The notes under the pieces: model-generated | Database searches by the model: none | What the model was told of the DNA's origin: nothing | What the model saw: the letters and a program-made list of their open reading frames with translations, nothing else | Shown here: piece by piece, positions 42,629 to 51,610 of the stretch | Layout: the number at the start of each line of letters is the position of its first letter | Position numbering within the stretch: the first letter of the stretch is position 1 | Made by a program: the position numbers and the translations under genes | Assembly: GCF_036346855.1 (NCBI RefSeq) | Contig: NZ_CP107841.1 | Span: 4,344,001 to 4,408,000, forward strand | Reading direction: 5' to 3' | From: Streptomyces europaeiscabiei | GTDB taxonomy: Bacteria > Actinomycetota > Actinomycetes > Streptomycetales > Streptomycetaceae | Length of the DNA stretch: 64,000 nucleotides

Positions 42629-43003
42629 ATGTCTGTCACCGTCGAGCAGTACGCTCGGGCACATGTCGTCACGGACTCCCCCGAGGACCGGGACACCGTG
42701 CCGGTCGTCCTCCGCTACGACACCGACGCCTCCACCGTCCGCCTCCGCCTTCCCGGCCCCGACACCTCCGCCGTCCGCGGACGCCTCCCCGGCCCCGACG
42801 AGTGGACCTTCCCCCGCGACCTCCTCGAACGCGGCCTGCGCACCCCCACCAGCTCCGGCCCCGTGAGCATCTGGCCCTGCGGCCGCGTCCAGGCCGTCAT
42901 GGAGTTCCACTCCGCCCAGGGGGTGGCGGTGATGCAGTTCGACACGAAGGCACTGATCCGCTTCCTGCGCCGGACGTACACGGCGGTTCCGGTCGCGCAC
43001 TGA
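42629..43003 (+). CDS. SsgA-like protein (SALP), sporulation/cell-division regulator
   Basis: A 124-residue protein of the SsgA/SsgB family, found only in morphologically complex actinobacteria. Typical segments are PVVLRYDTDASTVRL, WTFPRDLLERGL and VSIWPCGR, ending with FDTKALIRFLRRTYTAVP. SALPs steer septum placement, septal peptidoglycan and spore separation. The position beside the cbi cluster resembles ssgE of S. coelicolor, but the paralog identity is not certain from sequence alone. GAGGAG lies upstream of the ATG. It is divergent from cbiM. Confidence 0.93.
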   Translation: MSVTVEQYARAHVVTDSPEDRDTVPVVLRYDTDASTVRLRLPGPDTSAVRGRLPGPDEWTFPRDLLERGLRTPTSSGPVSIWPCGRVQAVMEFHSAQGVAVMQFDTKALIRFLRRTYTAVPVAH

Positions 43004-43270
43004 ACGGAGCGCGGGGGTGTTCACGACCGCGACGGCCCTGCTGCTTCCGGCCCGGGTCGGGCCCGCGTCGGCCTGGCGGCACGGCCGCCGGCGCGTCCCA
43101 GCCGGTGTGGTGACTCTCGGAGCGAGCACGTACGCGAGGACCGGCCGCGTGCACGGTGATCACCACGCCGTCCCCGTCAGGTCGTACCCCGCCATCAACC
43201 GATCGGCTGATGCCCCTTCGAGCGCGATGGCCGATGTCCGCGTCCGGTGCCCCCGGGCACGCTCTTGTGC

Positions 43271-44179
43271 ATGGCAGTCATCGAAGTCAGCGGCCTGCAC
43301 AAGGCCTACGGAGACAGGAAAGCAGTCGACGGCGTGTCCTTCGTCGTCGAGGAGGGGGAGATCTTCGGGATCCTGGGCCCCAACGGCGCCGGCAAGACCA
43401 CCACCGTCGAGTGCGTGGAGGGACTGCGGCGGCCCGACGGCGGCAGCATCCGCGTCGCCGGGCACGACCCCGTCGCCGACCGCGGCCCCGTCACCCGCAT
43501 CCTGGGCGCGCAGCTCCAGGAGAGCGAACTGCAGCCCAAGATCACGGTCCGGGAAGCGCTCGAACTGTACGCCGCCTGCTGTCCGGATCCCGCTGACTGG
43601 CGTGCCCTCGCCGAGCGCCTCGGTCTCACGGACAAGCTCCGCACGCGCTTCGCGAAGCTGTCCGGCGGACAGAAGCAGCGCCTGTTCATCGCGCTCGCCC
43701 TGATCGGCAACCCTCGCATCGTCGTACTGGACGAGCTGACCACCGGGCTCGACCCGCGCGCCCGCCGCGACACCTGGCGGCTCATCGAGGACGTACGCGA
43801 CAGCGGTGTCACCGTGCTGCTGGTCACCCACTTCATGGAGGAGGCCCAGCGCCTGTGCGACCGGATCGCCCTGATCGACCAGGGCCGCATCACCGCACTG
43901 GACACCCCGGCCGGTCTGATAGGCCGCACGGCGAGCGGTACGGCGGTCTCCTTCAGGCCCTCCGCCCCGCTGGACACACGGCAGCTGGCGGACCTGCCCT
44001 CGGTCGCGTCCGTGACACGGACGGAGAAGGACGGCCGGATCGTCATCAAGGGGACCGACGAAACGGTTGACGCCGTGCTGTCACTGCTCGCCGCGCAGGG
44101 CATCACCGCCCACCAACTCCGCGTCACGGAAGCCACCTTGGACGACGCCTACCTCGACCTGACGGGACTGGACGCATGA
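43271..44179 (+). CDS. ABC-2-type exporter ATP-binding protein (DrrA-like)
   Basis: A 302-residue ATPase. Walker A is GPNGAGKTT, signature LSGGQKQR, and Walker B VVLDELTTGLD, with Leu in place of the common Pro after the catalytic Glu. The C-terminal 75 residues resemble DrrA-type extensions. The ATG (MAVIEVSGLHKAYG) is the family start; an upstream ATG adds eight residues. It is the first gene of a four-gene operon with the permease (ATGA overlap), a sensor kinase and a response regulator. The 43004-43270 spacer shows no gene. The exported compound, possibly a drug or lipid, is unknown. Confidence 0.93.
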   Translation: MAVIEVSGLHKAYGDRKAVDGVSFVVEEGEIFGILGPNGAGKTTTVECVEGLRRPDGGSIRVAGHDPVADRGPVTRILGAQLQESELQPKITVREALELYAACCPDPADWRALAERLGLTDKLRTRFAKLSGGQKQRLFIALALIGNPRIVVLDELTTGLDPRARRDTWRLIEDVRDSGVTVLLVTHFMEEAQRLCDRIALIDQGRITALDTPAGLIGRTASGTAVSFRPSAPLDTRQLADLPSVASVTRTEKDGRIVIKGTDETVDAVLSLLAAQGITAHQLRVTEATLDDAYLDLTGLDA

Positions 44180-44970
44180 CCGCCACCACCACCGCCATCA
44201 CCCACACCCCCACCCGCCCCGCCGCCGTCAAGGGCAGTGCCACCGCCGTCCTCAAGGCCGAGGCGCGGCTCTTCCTGCGGGAGCCCGCCTCCCTCTTCTG
44301 GATCCTCGCCTTCCCCACGGTGCTGCTGTGCATCCTGGGCTCCATCCCGTCCTTCCGGGAGCCGTCGGCCGATCCGAACGGCCTGCGCCCGGTGGACCTG
44401 TACGTCCCCGTCGCCGTTCTGCTCGCCATGATCATGTCCGGCATCCAGGCCATGCCGCCCGTCCTGACCGGCTACCGCGAGCGGGGCATCCTGCGCCGCA
44501 TGTCCACCACACCCGTGCGGCCGGGCGCCCTCATCGGCGCACAGATCGTGCTGCACGGCGCCGCCGTGGTGCTCTCCGCCTCGCTCGCCCTCGCGGTGGG
44601 CCGGATCGTGTTCGACGTGGCTCTGCCCCGCCAGTCGGCCGGGTACCTGGTGGCCTTCGTACTCGCCGCACTGGCCACCTTGGCGATCGGCGGCACCGTC
44701 TCCGCCGTCAGCCGGACAACGAAGATCACCCAGGCGGTAGGGTCCGTGGTGTTCTTCCCTGTCATGTTCACCAGCGGTGTCTGGCTGCCCGTCTCGACGA
44801 TGCCTGACGCCCTCCAGCGCATCGTGGAACTCACCCCTCTGGGCGCCGCCGCACAGGCCCTCGACGCGGCCGCCGCAGGGGACTGGCCCGGCTGGACGCA
44901 CCTCGGGGTCACGGCGCTGTGGGCGGTACTGCTGATGGCCGCGGCCCGGCGCTGGTTCAAGTGGGAGTAG
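44176..44970 (+). CDS. ABC-2-type exporter permease
   Basis: A 264-residue membrane protein with six helices. LFLREPASLFWILAFPTVLL at the start and the TGYRERGILRRMSTTPVRP loop are ABC-2 permease hallmarks. The helix VFFPVMFTSGVWLPVSTMPD is the standard family signature near the end. The ATG overlaps the ATPase stop as ATGA. It works with the preceding ATPase as an exporter. Confidence 0.94.
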   Translation: MTATTTAITHTPTRPAAVKGSATAVLKAEARLFLREPASLFWILAFPTVLLCILGSIPSFREPSADPNGLRPVDLYVPVAVLLAMIMSGIQAMPPVLTGYRERGILRRMSTTPVRPGALIGAQIVLHGAAVVLSASLALAVGRIVFDVALPRQSAGYLVAFVLAALATLAIGGTVSAVSRTTKITQAVGSVVFFPVMFTSGVWLPVSTMPDALQRIVELTPLGAAAQALDAAAAGDWPGWTHLGVTALWAVLLMAAARRWFKWE

Positions 44971-44981
44971 GTCAGGCACAC

Positions 44982-46397
44982 ATGAGGACGACGGCCGAGG
45001 GAGGCGTCACGAAGACGGCCGAGGGAGGCGTCGCGGCGACGGCTGAGGGAGGCGTCGCGGCGACGGTCGAGGAACGCTGGGCGCAGTTCTTCCGGTACGG
45101 CCCGTACGCCCTGCTGGGCCTGGCCACGCTCATCGGGGCCGCGGCCGCCGGTGCGGTGATGACCGCGCGGGAGATGTACGTCGCGGGGGGCCTGGTCCTC
45201 GCCTCGCTGGCCCTCCAGGCGTGGTGGACGCGGGCGGTGCCGCGGCTGCTGGAGGCGCAGTACCCGGAGGCCTCCGCCGACAGCGGCATCCAGGCCGGGC
45301 CCCTCGTCTGCGCGGCGGAAGCCGACCTGGGCATCCATGGCCGGGTGCTGCCCGGGGGCACCGCCTCGGGGTACGTCTACTTCACACTGCGCACCGCCCT
45401 CGCCTTCGCCCTCACCTGGCTCAACCCCTTCTTCGCGATCTACGCGTGCCTCGGCTACTTCGAGGCCGCGCGCCTGCTGTCGCCGCGTGCCGCCCGGATC
45501 GGGCTCGTGGTCACCGCCGTCACCATGGCGGGGTCCCAGTCCGGCGGACTGCCGCCCGCCTCGTCGATGAACTGGGTCGCCTTCGGTGCGCTGTTCCTCA
45601 TGAACGCGGTGCTCGTCACCGTCATCACGCACCTGGAGGCCAAGGAGGCCGAGAAGGCCAAGGAGCGTGCCGAGAAGGTCAAGGAGCGTGCCGAGACCAT
45701 CACCGCCCTGGAGAAGGCGCTCGCCGAGAACGCCGCCCTGCACACCCAACTCGTCATCCAGGCACGGGAGGCGGGCGTGGCCGACGAACGCCACCGCCTC
45801 GCCGCCGAGATCCACGACACCATCGCCCAGGGACTGGCCGGCATCATCACCCAGCTCCAGGTGGTCGCCTCCGCCGCCGATCCGGACGTGGCCCGCGAGC
45901 ATCTGGGCCGCGCGCAGGCGCTGGCCCGCCAGTCCCTGGGCGAGGCCCGGCGCTCCGTGCACAACCTCTCTCCGGCCGCCCTGGAGCACGACACGCTCCC
46001 CGTGGCTCTGCGGAAGACCGTCGCCGAGTGGTCCGAACGCACCGGTGTCAGTGCCCGGTTCACGGTCACCGGCACCGAGGAACCACTGCACGAAGAGGTC
46101 GCCGCCACCCTTCTGCGGATCGCCCAGGAAGCCCTCGCCAACGCGGCCGATCACGCCGACGCCGCCCGCGCGGGCGTGACGCTCTCCTACATGGGCGACG
46201 AGGTCACCTTGGACATACGGGACGACGGGCTCGGCTTCGACCCCCTCGCCGTACCGCCGCGCACGCGCATCGGCGGCTTCGGCCTCGACGGGATGCGCGC
46301 CCGTGCCCAACGCATCGCGGGCACCCTCGCCGTCGAGTCGGAAGCCGGGCAGGGCACCGCGATCAGTGCTCGCGTACCGTTGGTACGCCATGACTGA
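44982..46397 (+). CDS. NarL-type sensor histidine kinase (HisKA_3)
   Basis: A 471-residue membrane kinase. The N-terminal tail (1-30) is a TAEGGVAA repeat. Six hydrophobic segments follow (about 35-215), then a charged coiled coil (KEAEKAKERAEKVKERAE) and a HisKA_3 domain with phospho-His in RLAAEIHDTIAQGLAG. The HATPase domain carries QEALANAADHA and DDGLGFDP. There is no periplasmic sensor domain, as in intramembrane-sensing DesK-like kinases linked to ABC exporters. The start follows the permease stop by 11 bases. It overlaps the response regulator gene by eight bases. Confidence 0.93.
   Translation: MRTTAEGGVTKTAEGGVAATAEGGVAATVEERWAQFFRYGPYALLGLATLIGAAAAGAVMTAREMYVAGGLVLASLALQAWWTRAVPRLLEAQYPEASADSGIQAGPLVCAAEADLGIHGRVLPGGTASGYVYFTLRTALAFALTWLNPFFAIYACLGYFEAARLLSPRAARIGLVVTAVTMAGSQSGGLPPASSMNWVAFGALFLMNAVLVTVITHLEAKEAEKAKERAEKVKERAETITALEKALAENAALHTQLVIQAREAGVADERHRLAAEIHDTIAQGLAGIITQLQVVASAADPDVAREHLGRAQALARQSLGEARRSVHNLSPAALEHDTLPVALRKTVAEWSERTGVSARFTVTGTEEPLHEEVAATLLRIAQEALANAADHADAARAGVTLSYMGDEVTLDIRDDGLGFDPLAVPPRTRIGGFGLDGMRARAQRIAGTLAVESEAGQGTAISARVPLVRHD
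44991..45062. repeat. 24-nt in-frame repeat at the kinase N-terminus
   Basis: Three 24-nt units starting ACGGCCGAGGGAGGCGTC and a partial fourth, encoding the TAEGGV tail. Confidence 0.9.
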
Positions 46398-47031
46398 CCG
46401 CGTCATCACCCTGCTGATCGTCGACGACCACCCGGTCGTACGGGACGGTCTGCGCGGCATGTTCGCCTCCGATCCCGACTTCGACGTCCTCGGCGAGGCG
46501 GCGGGCGGCGTCGAGGGAGTCGAACTCGCCCTGCGCCTCGACCCGGATGTCGTCCTCATGGACCTGCGCATGCCCGCCGGCAACGGGGTGAAGGCGATCG
46601 CCGAGCTCACCCGGCGAGGCGCCCGCGCCAAGGTCCTCGTTCTCACCACGTACGACACCGACGCCGACACGATCCCCGCGATCGAGGCGGGCGCCACCGG
46701 CTATCTCCTCAAGGACGCGCCCCGTGACGAGCTGTTCGCGGCGGTCCGTGCCGCCGCGGAGGGGCGCACCGTCCTCTCGCCCGCCATCGCGTCCCGCCTG
46801 GTCTCCGCCGTCAGGAAGCCCACCGTGCCCGCGAGCCAGGCTCTCTCGGCCCGCGAACGGGAGGTGCTCGAACTGGTCGCCAAAGGCACGTCGAACCGCG
46901 AGATCGCCCGAGAACTCTTCATCAGCGAGGCGACGGTCAAGACCCACCTGACCCACCTGTACGGCAAGTTGGCCGTGAAGGACCGCGCGGCCGCGGTGGC
47001 GGCGGCCTACGACCGCGGCATCCTCGGGTGA
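46390..47031 (+). CDS. NarL/LuxR-family response regulator
   Basis: A 213-residue regulator. The receiver has acidic D12-D13, phospho-acceptor D58 (VVLMDLRMP), Thr in VLTTYDT and Lys in YLLKDAP. The LuxR helix-turn-helix is LSAREREVLELVAKGTSNRE with EATVKTHLTHLYGKL. It is the cognate partner of the overlapping kinase and probably controls the exporter operon. All key residues are intact. Confidence 0.95.
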   Translation: MTDRVITLLIVDDHPVVRDGLRGMFASDPDFDVLGEAAGGVEGVELALRLDPDVVLMDLRMPAGNGVKAIAELTRRGARAKVLVLTTYDTDADTIPAIEAGATGYLLKDAPRDELFAAVRAAAEGRTVLSPAIASRLVSAVRKPTVPASQALSAREREVLELVAKGTSNREIARELFISEATVKTHLTHLYGKLAVKDRAAAVAAAYDRGILG

Positions 47032-47179
47032 GCCGCCTCGCGGTGTGGGGGCGCCACGCCCGTCGTCGGCCTCAGCACGGACGAGTGGTTCTGCCGAGGG
47101 CACGACAGTCCCCGGCCGGCTGACCCGGTGCGGGGACATGGCGCGCCTCGGCCGAGACGGGCCGGGGCCGGTTTCCGGG

Positions 47180-48049
47180 TTACACCGGGACGGTGAGGGT
47201 GGCCGTGTAGCCCTTGTCGGTGCTGCCCTCAAGGGTGGCGAGCTGCTGGTCGTAGCCGTCGCTGAAGATGTTGTCGGTCTCCAGGGAGAGCTGGCCGAGG
47301 TTCTGCACGCTCTGGCTGTACCCGTCCGTCGCGTACACGGTGTCGCAGACGTCCTTGGGGAAGGCGAGTTGCGAGGTGGCGGTGATGTTCTGGGCCGCGG
47401 TGGCGTCGTCCAGGCTGCCGTACACCTCGAAGTGGATGTGCGGCCAGCGGCCCGTGTAGCAGGCGGGGAAGATCGACGTGAAGGTGACCTGGCCCTTGTC
47501 GTCGGTCTCCTGGACGCCGCGCAGGTAGTTCTCCTCGGTGACGCCGTCGGAGTAGAGGGAGTACCTGCCCTCCCGGTCGCAGTGCCACAGGTAGACGGCC
47601 GCGCCCTCCTTCGGGGAGTCGCAGCCGGAGGACTGGTCGACGACCGTCAGCGTGATCGTCAGCGGGATGCCTTCGGCGACACCGCTGGACGAGCCGAAGC
47701 TCTTCGTGATGTCGCGCCGGACGACACCGCTCTCCTTGAGGACGTTCGGGCCGTTCGAGCCGTCACCGGGGTACGGGCCGGCCGTCTCGGTCGGAATGAC
47801 CTCGCAGTCCGAGCCGGAGGTGCCGGACGAGGACGAACCGGAGGAGGACGCGTCCGACGCGGCACCGCTGCTGGAGTCGTCCGTGGAACAGGCCGCCACC
47901 AGCGGGACCATGCTCGCGCCGGCCAGCAGTCTGATCATGCGGCGGCGGGCGAACACGGGGAGGTCGTAGGAGAGCCCTCTGTCGAACTCGTCGTCGTGGT
48001 GGTGGTCGTGCCCGTGGCTGTGGCCGTTGCTGCTGCTCGCTGTGCTCAT
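47180..48049 (-). CDS. Tat-exported intradiol ring-cleavage dioxygenase lipoprotein
   Basis: A 289-residue protein. The N-terminus is His-rich (GHSHGHDHHHDD). A Tat-like signal RRRMIRLLAGASMVPLVAAC ends in a lipobox Cys. A Ser-rich linker follows, then an intradiol dioxygenase domain with the Fe(III) ligands expected as Tyr/Tyr/His/His (YLWHCDREGRYSLYS; CYTGRWPHIHFEVY). Such surface enzymes in Streptomyces open catechols from lignin or humic matter. The His-rich head could bind metal. The ATG lacks a strong ribosome site. It is convergent with the response regulator. Confidence 0.92.
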   Translation of the reverse strand: MSTASSSNGHSHGHDHHHDDEFDRGLSYDLPVFARRRMIRLLAGASMVPLVAACSTDDSSSGAASDASSSGSSSSGTSGSDCEVIPTETAGPYPGDGSNGPNVLKESGVVRRDITKSFGSSSGVAEGIPLTITLTVVDQSSGCDSPKEGAAVYLWHCDREGRYSLYSDGVTEENYLRGVQETDDKGQVTFTSIFPACYTGRWPHIHFEVYGSLDDATAAQNITATSQLAFPKDVCDTVYATDGYSQSVQNLGQLSLETDNIFSDGYDQQLATLEGSTDKGYTATLTVPV

Positions 48050-48414
48050 GATGCCGAACCGCGCTTTCCGAATGTTCCCGTCATGGAATGCGCGTGATGC
48101 TATGAGTGATTGCTGTGCGATTCCCAGGTGTCTGCCATGGGCACCTTGTCAGACGGCTCGGCCTTCCGTCACCGTGCGGCCGACAGCATCACGAGCGCGA
48201 ACCACGACAGGCGTCAAGATCATCGTGGCCAGGTGGATCCGGAACGCGAGGTGCCTGGGCCCGGATCCGGCCTGAGCATGGTTGTCCGTCACTGCTCACA
48301 CCCAGTACGAAGGCGGAGGACAGGCTTCGGTTCGACGGGCGCAGGCTGGGAACCCTGGACGGCCTCACCCGCCTCAATGACGGCCGAGCAACACGTCTGA
48401 CACTCCGGCAGGTG
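48050..48414. other. 365-bp intergenic region upstream of dioxygenase
   Basis: The first 100 bases (48060-48130) are comparatively AT-rich and probably hold the dioxygenase promoter. No conserved gene, hairpin terminator or dispersed repeat is recognisable in the remainder. Confidence 0.4.
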
Positions 48415-48924
48415 TCACGCCCCGACCGTCCCGTCCACCCCCTCCCGCAAGAAGTCCGCGTGGCCGTTGTGGCGGCCGTACTCCAGCAGCACGTGCACCA
48501 TCACCATCCGCAGCGAGACCTCCTCGCCCCACCTCGGCTGGTAACCGGCGAGGTCCAGGGAGTCCGCCTCCCGTTCGATACGGCGTGAGGTCTCCACCTC
48601 CGCCTCCCACGCGCCGAACGCCTCCGTCCGCGTCGAGGCGCCCACGTCGTACGCGGCCTGGAAGTCGATCTCCTTCGACCACACCATGGGGGCGTCGTGG
48701 TCCTCGAAGGCCCGGCGGAACCAGGCCCGTTCCACCTCCGCCAGGTGTCTTACGAGGCCCAGCAGCGAGAGGGTCGACGGGGGCATCGACCGGCCGCGGA
48801 GTTCCTCGTCCGTGAGGCCCTCGCACTTCATGGCGAGCGTCGCGCGGTGGTAGTCGAGAAAGGCGCGGAGCGTCTCGCGTTCGGTGCCGAAGTGGGGCGG
48901 TCCTGTGCGGTTGTCGTCGGTCAC
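48415..48924 (-). CDS. DinB-fold protein (DUF664)
   Basis: A 169-residue helical protein of the DinB/DUF664 group, related to mycothiol-dependent enzymes. Three candidate metal-binding histidines occur in DYHRATLAM, GLVRHLAEVERAWF and LEYGRHNGHADFLRE, the family pattern. A thiol-transferase role using mycothiol is possible but unproven. The GTG start follows GAGG by 10 bases. Confidence 0.9.
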   Translation of the reverse strand: MTDDNRTGPPHFGTERETLRAFLDYHRATLAMKCEGLTDEELRGRSMPPSTLSLLGLVRHLAEVERAWFRRAFEDHDAPMVWSKEIDFQAAYDVGASTRTEAFGAWEAEVETSRRIEREADSLDLAGYQPRWGEEVSLRMVMVHVLLEYGRHNGHADFLREGVDGTVGA

Positions 48925-49034
48925 GGGTCATGGCCTCACATGCGAAGAATCCAGCGGTCAGAGGATTCTTTCCCCTCAGGGAACTGTCGGGTGACGCCCA
49001 AGCCGTCGATCCCGGTCGCACGGGAACGCAGAAG

Positions 49035-49070
49035 CCGGTGAGGGCGCCCGTCCCCACGGGCCCTCACCGG
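49035..49070. terminator. terminator downstream of mmpL
   Basis: CCGGTGAGGG and CCCTCACCGG form a 10-bp stem, continued by CCCGT/ACGGG after a two-base bulge, with a CCCC loop. Confidence 0.75.
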
Positions 49071-49115
49071 CGGTGCTGCGCGGCTGCCGATCCCGCTCGG
49101 CAGTCGTCCGTCGCG

Positions 49116-51437
49116 TCAGGCGCGGACCAGTTCCCTGTCCTCGTCGTCCTCGGCCGGGTTCTTCGCGGCGTCGTCGTGCGCCCGCAGGCCCTCACCCTCG
49201 ACATCGACGTTCGGCAGGGCGCGGTCGAGCCACTTCGGCAGCCACCAGGCCTTGTCGCCCAGGAGAACGAGGACGGCCGGGACGATGGCCATGCGGACGA
49301 CGAACGCGTCGAAGAAGACGGCGATGGCCAGGCCGAAGCCGATCATCTTGATCATCGACTCGCCGGAGCCGATGAAGCCGGCGAAGACGGCCATCATGAT
49401 CGCCGCGGCGGCCGCGACCACCCGGCCGCTGTACCTGAAGCCGGTCACCACGGCCTGGTTCGGGTTCTCACCGTGGACGTACGCCTCACGTATGCGGGTC
49501 ACGAGGAACACCTCGTAGTCCATCGCCAGGCCGAAGACCACACCCACCATGAAGATCGGCATCATCGACATGATCGGGCCGGTCTCCTCGACGCCGATGA
49601 GTCCCGCCAGCCAGCCCCACTGGAAGACCGCGACCACGGCACCGAGCGCGGCCAGCACGCTGAGCAGGAAGCCGAGGGCCGCCTTCAGCGGAACCAGGAT
49701 CGACCGGAAGATCACGATCAGCAGGAGGAAGGCGAGCCCCACCACCAGCGCCAGGTACGGGAGCAGCGCGTCGGTGAGCTTCTGCGAGAAGTCGATGTTC
49801 ATCGCCGTGGCACCGGTGACCAGCACCTTCGCGTCCGTGTCCGCCGTCACGCCGGCGCCCGCGTCACGGATGGTGTGCACCAGGTCCTCGGTCTGCGTCG
49901 AGGACGGCTTGGACTTCGGGATCACCGTGATCATCGCGGTGTCGCCGGCCTTGTTGAACGTCGCGGGGGTCACCGTCACGACGTCCTCGAGCCCCTTGAT
50001 CCCGTCGGTCACCGCGGTGGCGGCCTTCTGCGGGGACGCGCTGTCCTTGGCGTCGACGACGACCATCAGGGGGCCGTTGAAGCCGGGCCCGAAGCCTTCG
50101 GACAGCAGGTCGTACGCCCGTCGCTGCGTGGTGGACGTCGCCTGCGAACCGTCGTCGGGCAGGCCCAGTTCGAGCTGGGTGGCCGGGAGCGCGATCGCGC
50201 CCAGGCCGACCACGCCGAACAGCAGCACGGCGACCGGACGACGGACGACGAAGCTCGCCCAGCGGGTGCCCATGCCGGGCTTGACCACGGCGGATTCCGT
50301 GGCGGAGTCATTGGCGGACTCCGTGGTCGAGGCCACGGCGGAGTCCTTGGTCAGGGCCACGGCGTGGTCCTCGGCGGAGTTCTTCGCCTTGCCGCGTCCG
50401 AGCAGCTTGCCCTTGCCCTTCTCACCGGCCGGCCGGACCTTGCGGCCCGCGTAGCCGAGCAGCGCCGGGACCATGGTGAGGGCGATGAGGACCGCGATGA
50501 CGACCGTGCCCGCCGCCGCGAGACCCATCTTGGTCAGCATCGGGACGTTGACGACCGCGAGGCCGGCCAGCGCGATCACGACCGTGAGCCCCGCGAAGAC
50601 CACCGCCGAGCCGGCGGTGCCGACGGCCCGGCCGACCGCTTCCTCGCGTTCCCGGCCCTCGGCCAGTTCGGACCGGTAGCGGGAGACGATGAACAGCGCG
50701 TAGTCGATACCGACCGCGAGACCGATCATCAGGGCGAGGGTGGAGGTGGTGTCGCCGAGGTCGAGCGCCTTGGCGAGGGCGGTGATGGTGGAGACGCCGA
50801 TGCCCACGCCGATGATCGCCGTCAGCAGCGGCAGCCCGGCCGCGACGAGCGAGCCCAGGGTGACGACGAGGACGACCGCCGCGAGGGCGAGGCCGATGAT
50901 CTCGCCGGTGACCGCCGTCTCGGGCTCGGCCTGCAGGGCGTCACCGCCCATCTCGACCGTCAGCCCGGCGTCCTGCGCCTTGAGCGCGGTGGTCTCCAGA
51001 GCCTCCTTGGAGGAGTCCTTCAGCTCCATGGCCGGGACCTTGTACGTCACCGAGGCATAGGCGATCGTGCCGTCCCGGCTGACCGCCCTGGTGGTGAACG
51101 GGTCGCTGACGGAGGCGACTTCGGAGCCGTCGCCCAGTTCCTTGACGGTCTTCTCGACGGCCGCCTTGTTGGCGGCGTCGGCCATCTTCTCGCCCTCGGG
51201 CGCCTTGAAGACGACCCGGGCGGTGGCGCCGTCGGCGCTCATACCGGGATAGCGCTGCTCCAGCAGGTCGAAGGCCTTCTGGGCCTCGGTACCGGGGATG
51301 GAGAAGGAGGACGAGCCCGCGGCGGGCGCGGAGGCGGCGCCGACGCCCGCGAGCGTCAGCAGTGCCACCCAGACGAGGGCTACGAAGTGTCGTCGCCGGA
51401 AGGCGAGTCGACCCATTTTGTAGAGGAATGTGGCCAC
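49116..51437 (-). CDS. MMPL-family RND transporter
   Basis: A 773-residue membrane protein with 12 predicted helices in two halves and two large external loops. GLAVGIDYALFIVSRYR and VFGLAMDYEVFLVTRIREAY are the paired MmpL motifs with proton-relay Asp-Tyr residues. A cytoplasmic linker (about 400-450) is a low-complexity TESANDSATES segment. MmpL proteins export lipids or hydrophobic compounds. The GTG (ATFLYKMGRLAF) has GGGAG upstream; ATG at 51416 is an alternative. It follows tetR in the same direction after 173 bases. Confidence 0.93.
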   Translation of the reverse strand: MATFLYKMGRLAFRRRHFVALVWVALLTLAGVGAASAPAAGSSSFSIPGTEAQKAFDLLEQRYPGMSADGATARVVFKAPEGEKMADAANKAAVEKTVKELGDGSEVASVSDPFTTRAVSRDGTIAYASVTYKVPAMELKDSSKEALETTALKAQDAGLTVEMGGDALQAEPETAVTGEIIGLALAAVVLVVTLGSLVAAGLPLLTAIIGVGIGVSTITALAKALDLGDTTSTLALMIGLAVGIDYALFIVSRYRSELAEGREREEAVGRAVGTAGSAVVFAGLTVVIALAGLAVVNVPMLTKMGLAAAGTVVIAVLIALTMVPALLGYAGRKVRPAGEKGKGKLLGRGKAKNSAEDHAVALTKDSAVASTTESANDSATESAVVKPGMGTRWASFVVRRPVAVLLFGVVGLGAIALPATQLELGLPDDGSQATSTTQRRAYDLLSEGFGPGFNGPLMVVVDAKDSASPQKAATAVTDGIKGLEDVVTVTPATFNKAGDTAMITVIPKSKPSSTQTEDLVHTIRDAGAGVTADTDAKVLVTGATAMNIDFSQKLTDALLPYLALVVGLAFLLLIVIFRSILVPLKAALGFLLSVLAALGAVVAVFQWGWLAGLIGVEETGPIMSMMPIFMVGVVFGLAMDYEVFLVTRIREAYVHGENPNQAVVTGFRYSGRVVAAAAAIMMAVFAGFIGSGESMIKMIGFGLAIAVFFDAFVVRMAIVPAVLVLLGDKAWWLPKWLDRALPNVDVEGEGLRAHDDAAKNPAEDDEDRELVRA

Positions 51438-51610
51438 GGGGGCGGTACTCCCGTTCAGATCGTGGACGTGCGGAGGGCAGGACGGATCAGCCCGTGCCGC
51501 GGGGAGGAGAGGCAGGGCGGGGCAAGGCAGGGGGGATCGGCCCGACAACTTGAGCGGGTGGCGTCAGGTGGAGCTCAGCCGCGCGTCAGGCGGTTGTCGG
51601 CGCAGGGGTG

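Noticed and set aside
44472..46697. 741-codon minus-strand open frame
   Set aside because: Antisense to the well-supported permease, kinase and regulator genes.
48189..48377. 62-codon minus-strand frame upstream of the dioxygenase
   Set aside because: No ribosome site or recognisable sequence; probably non-coding.
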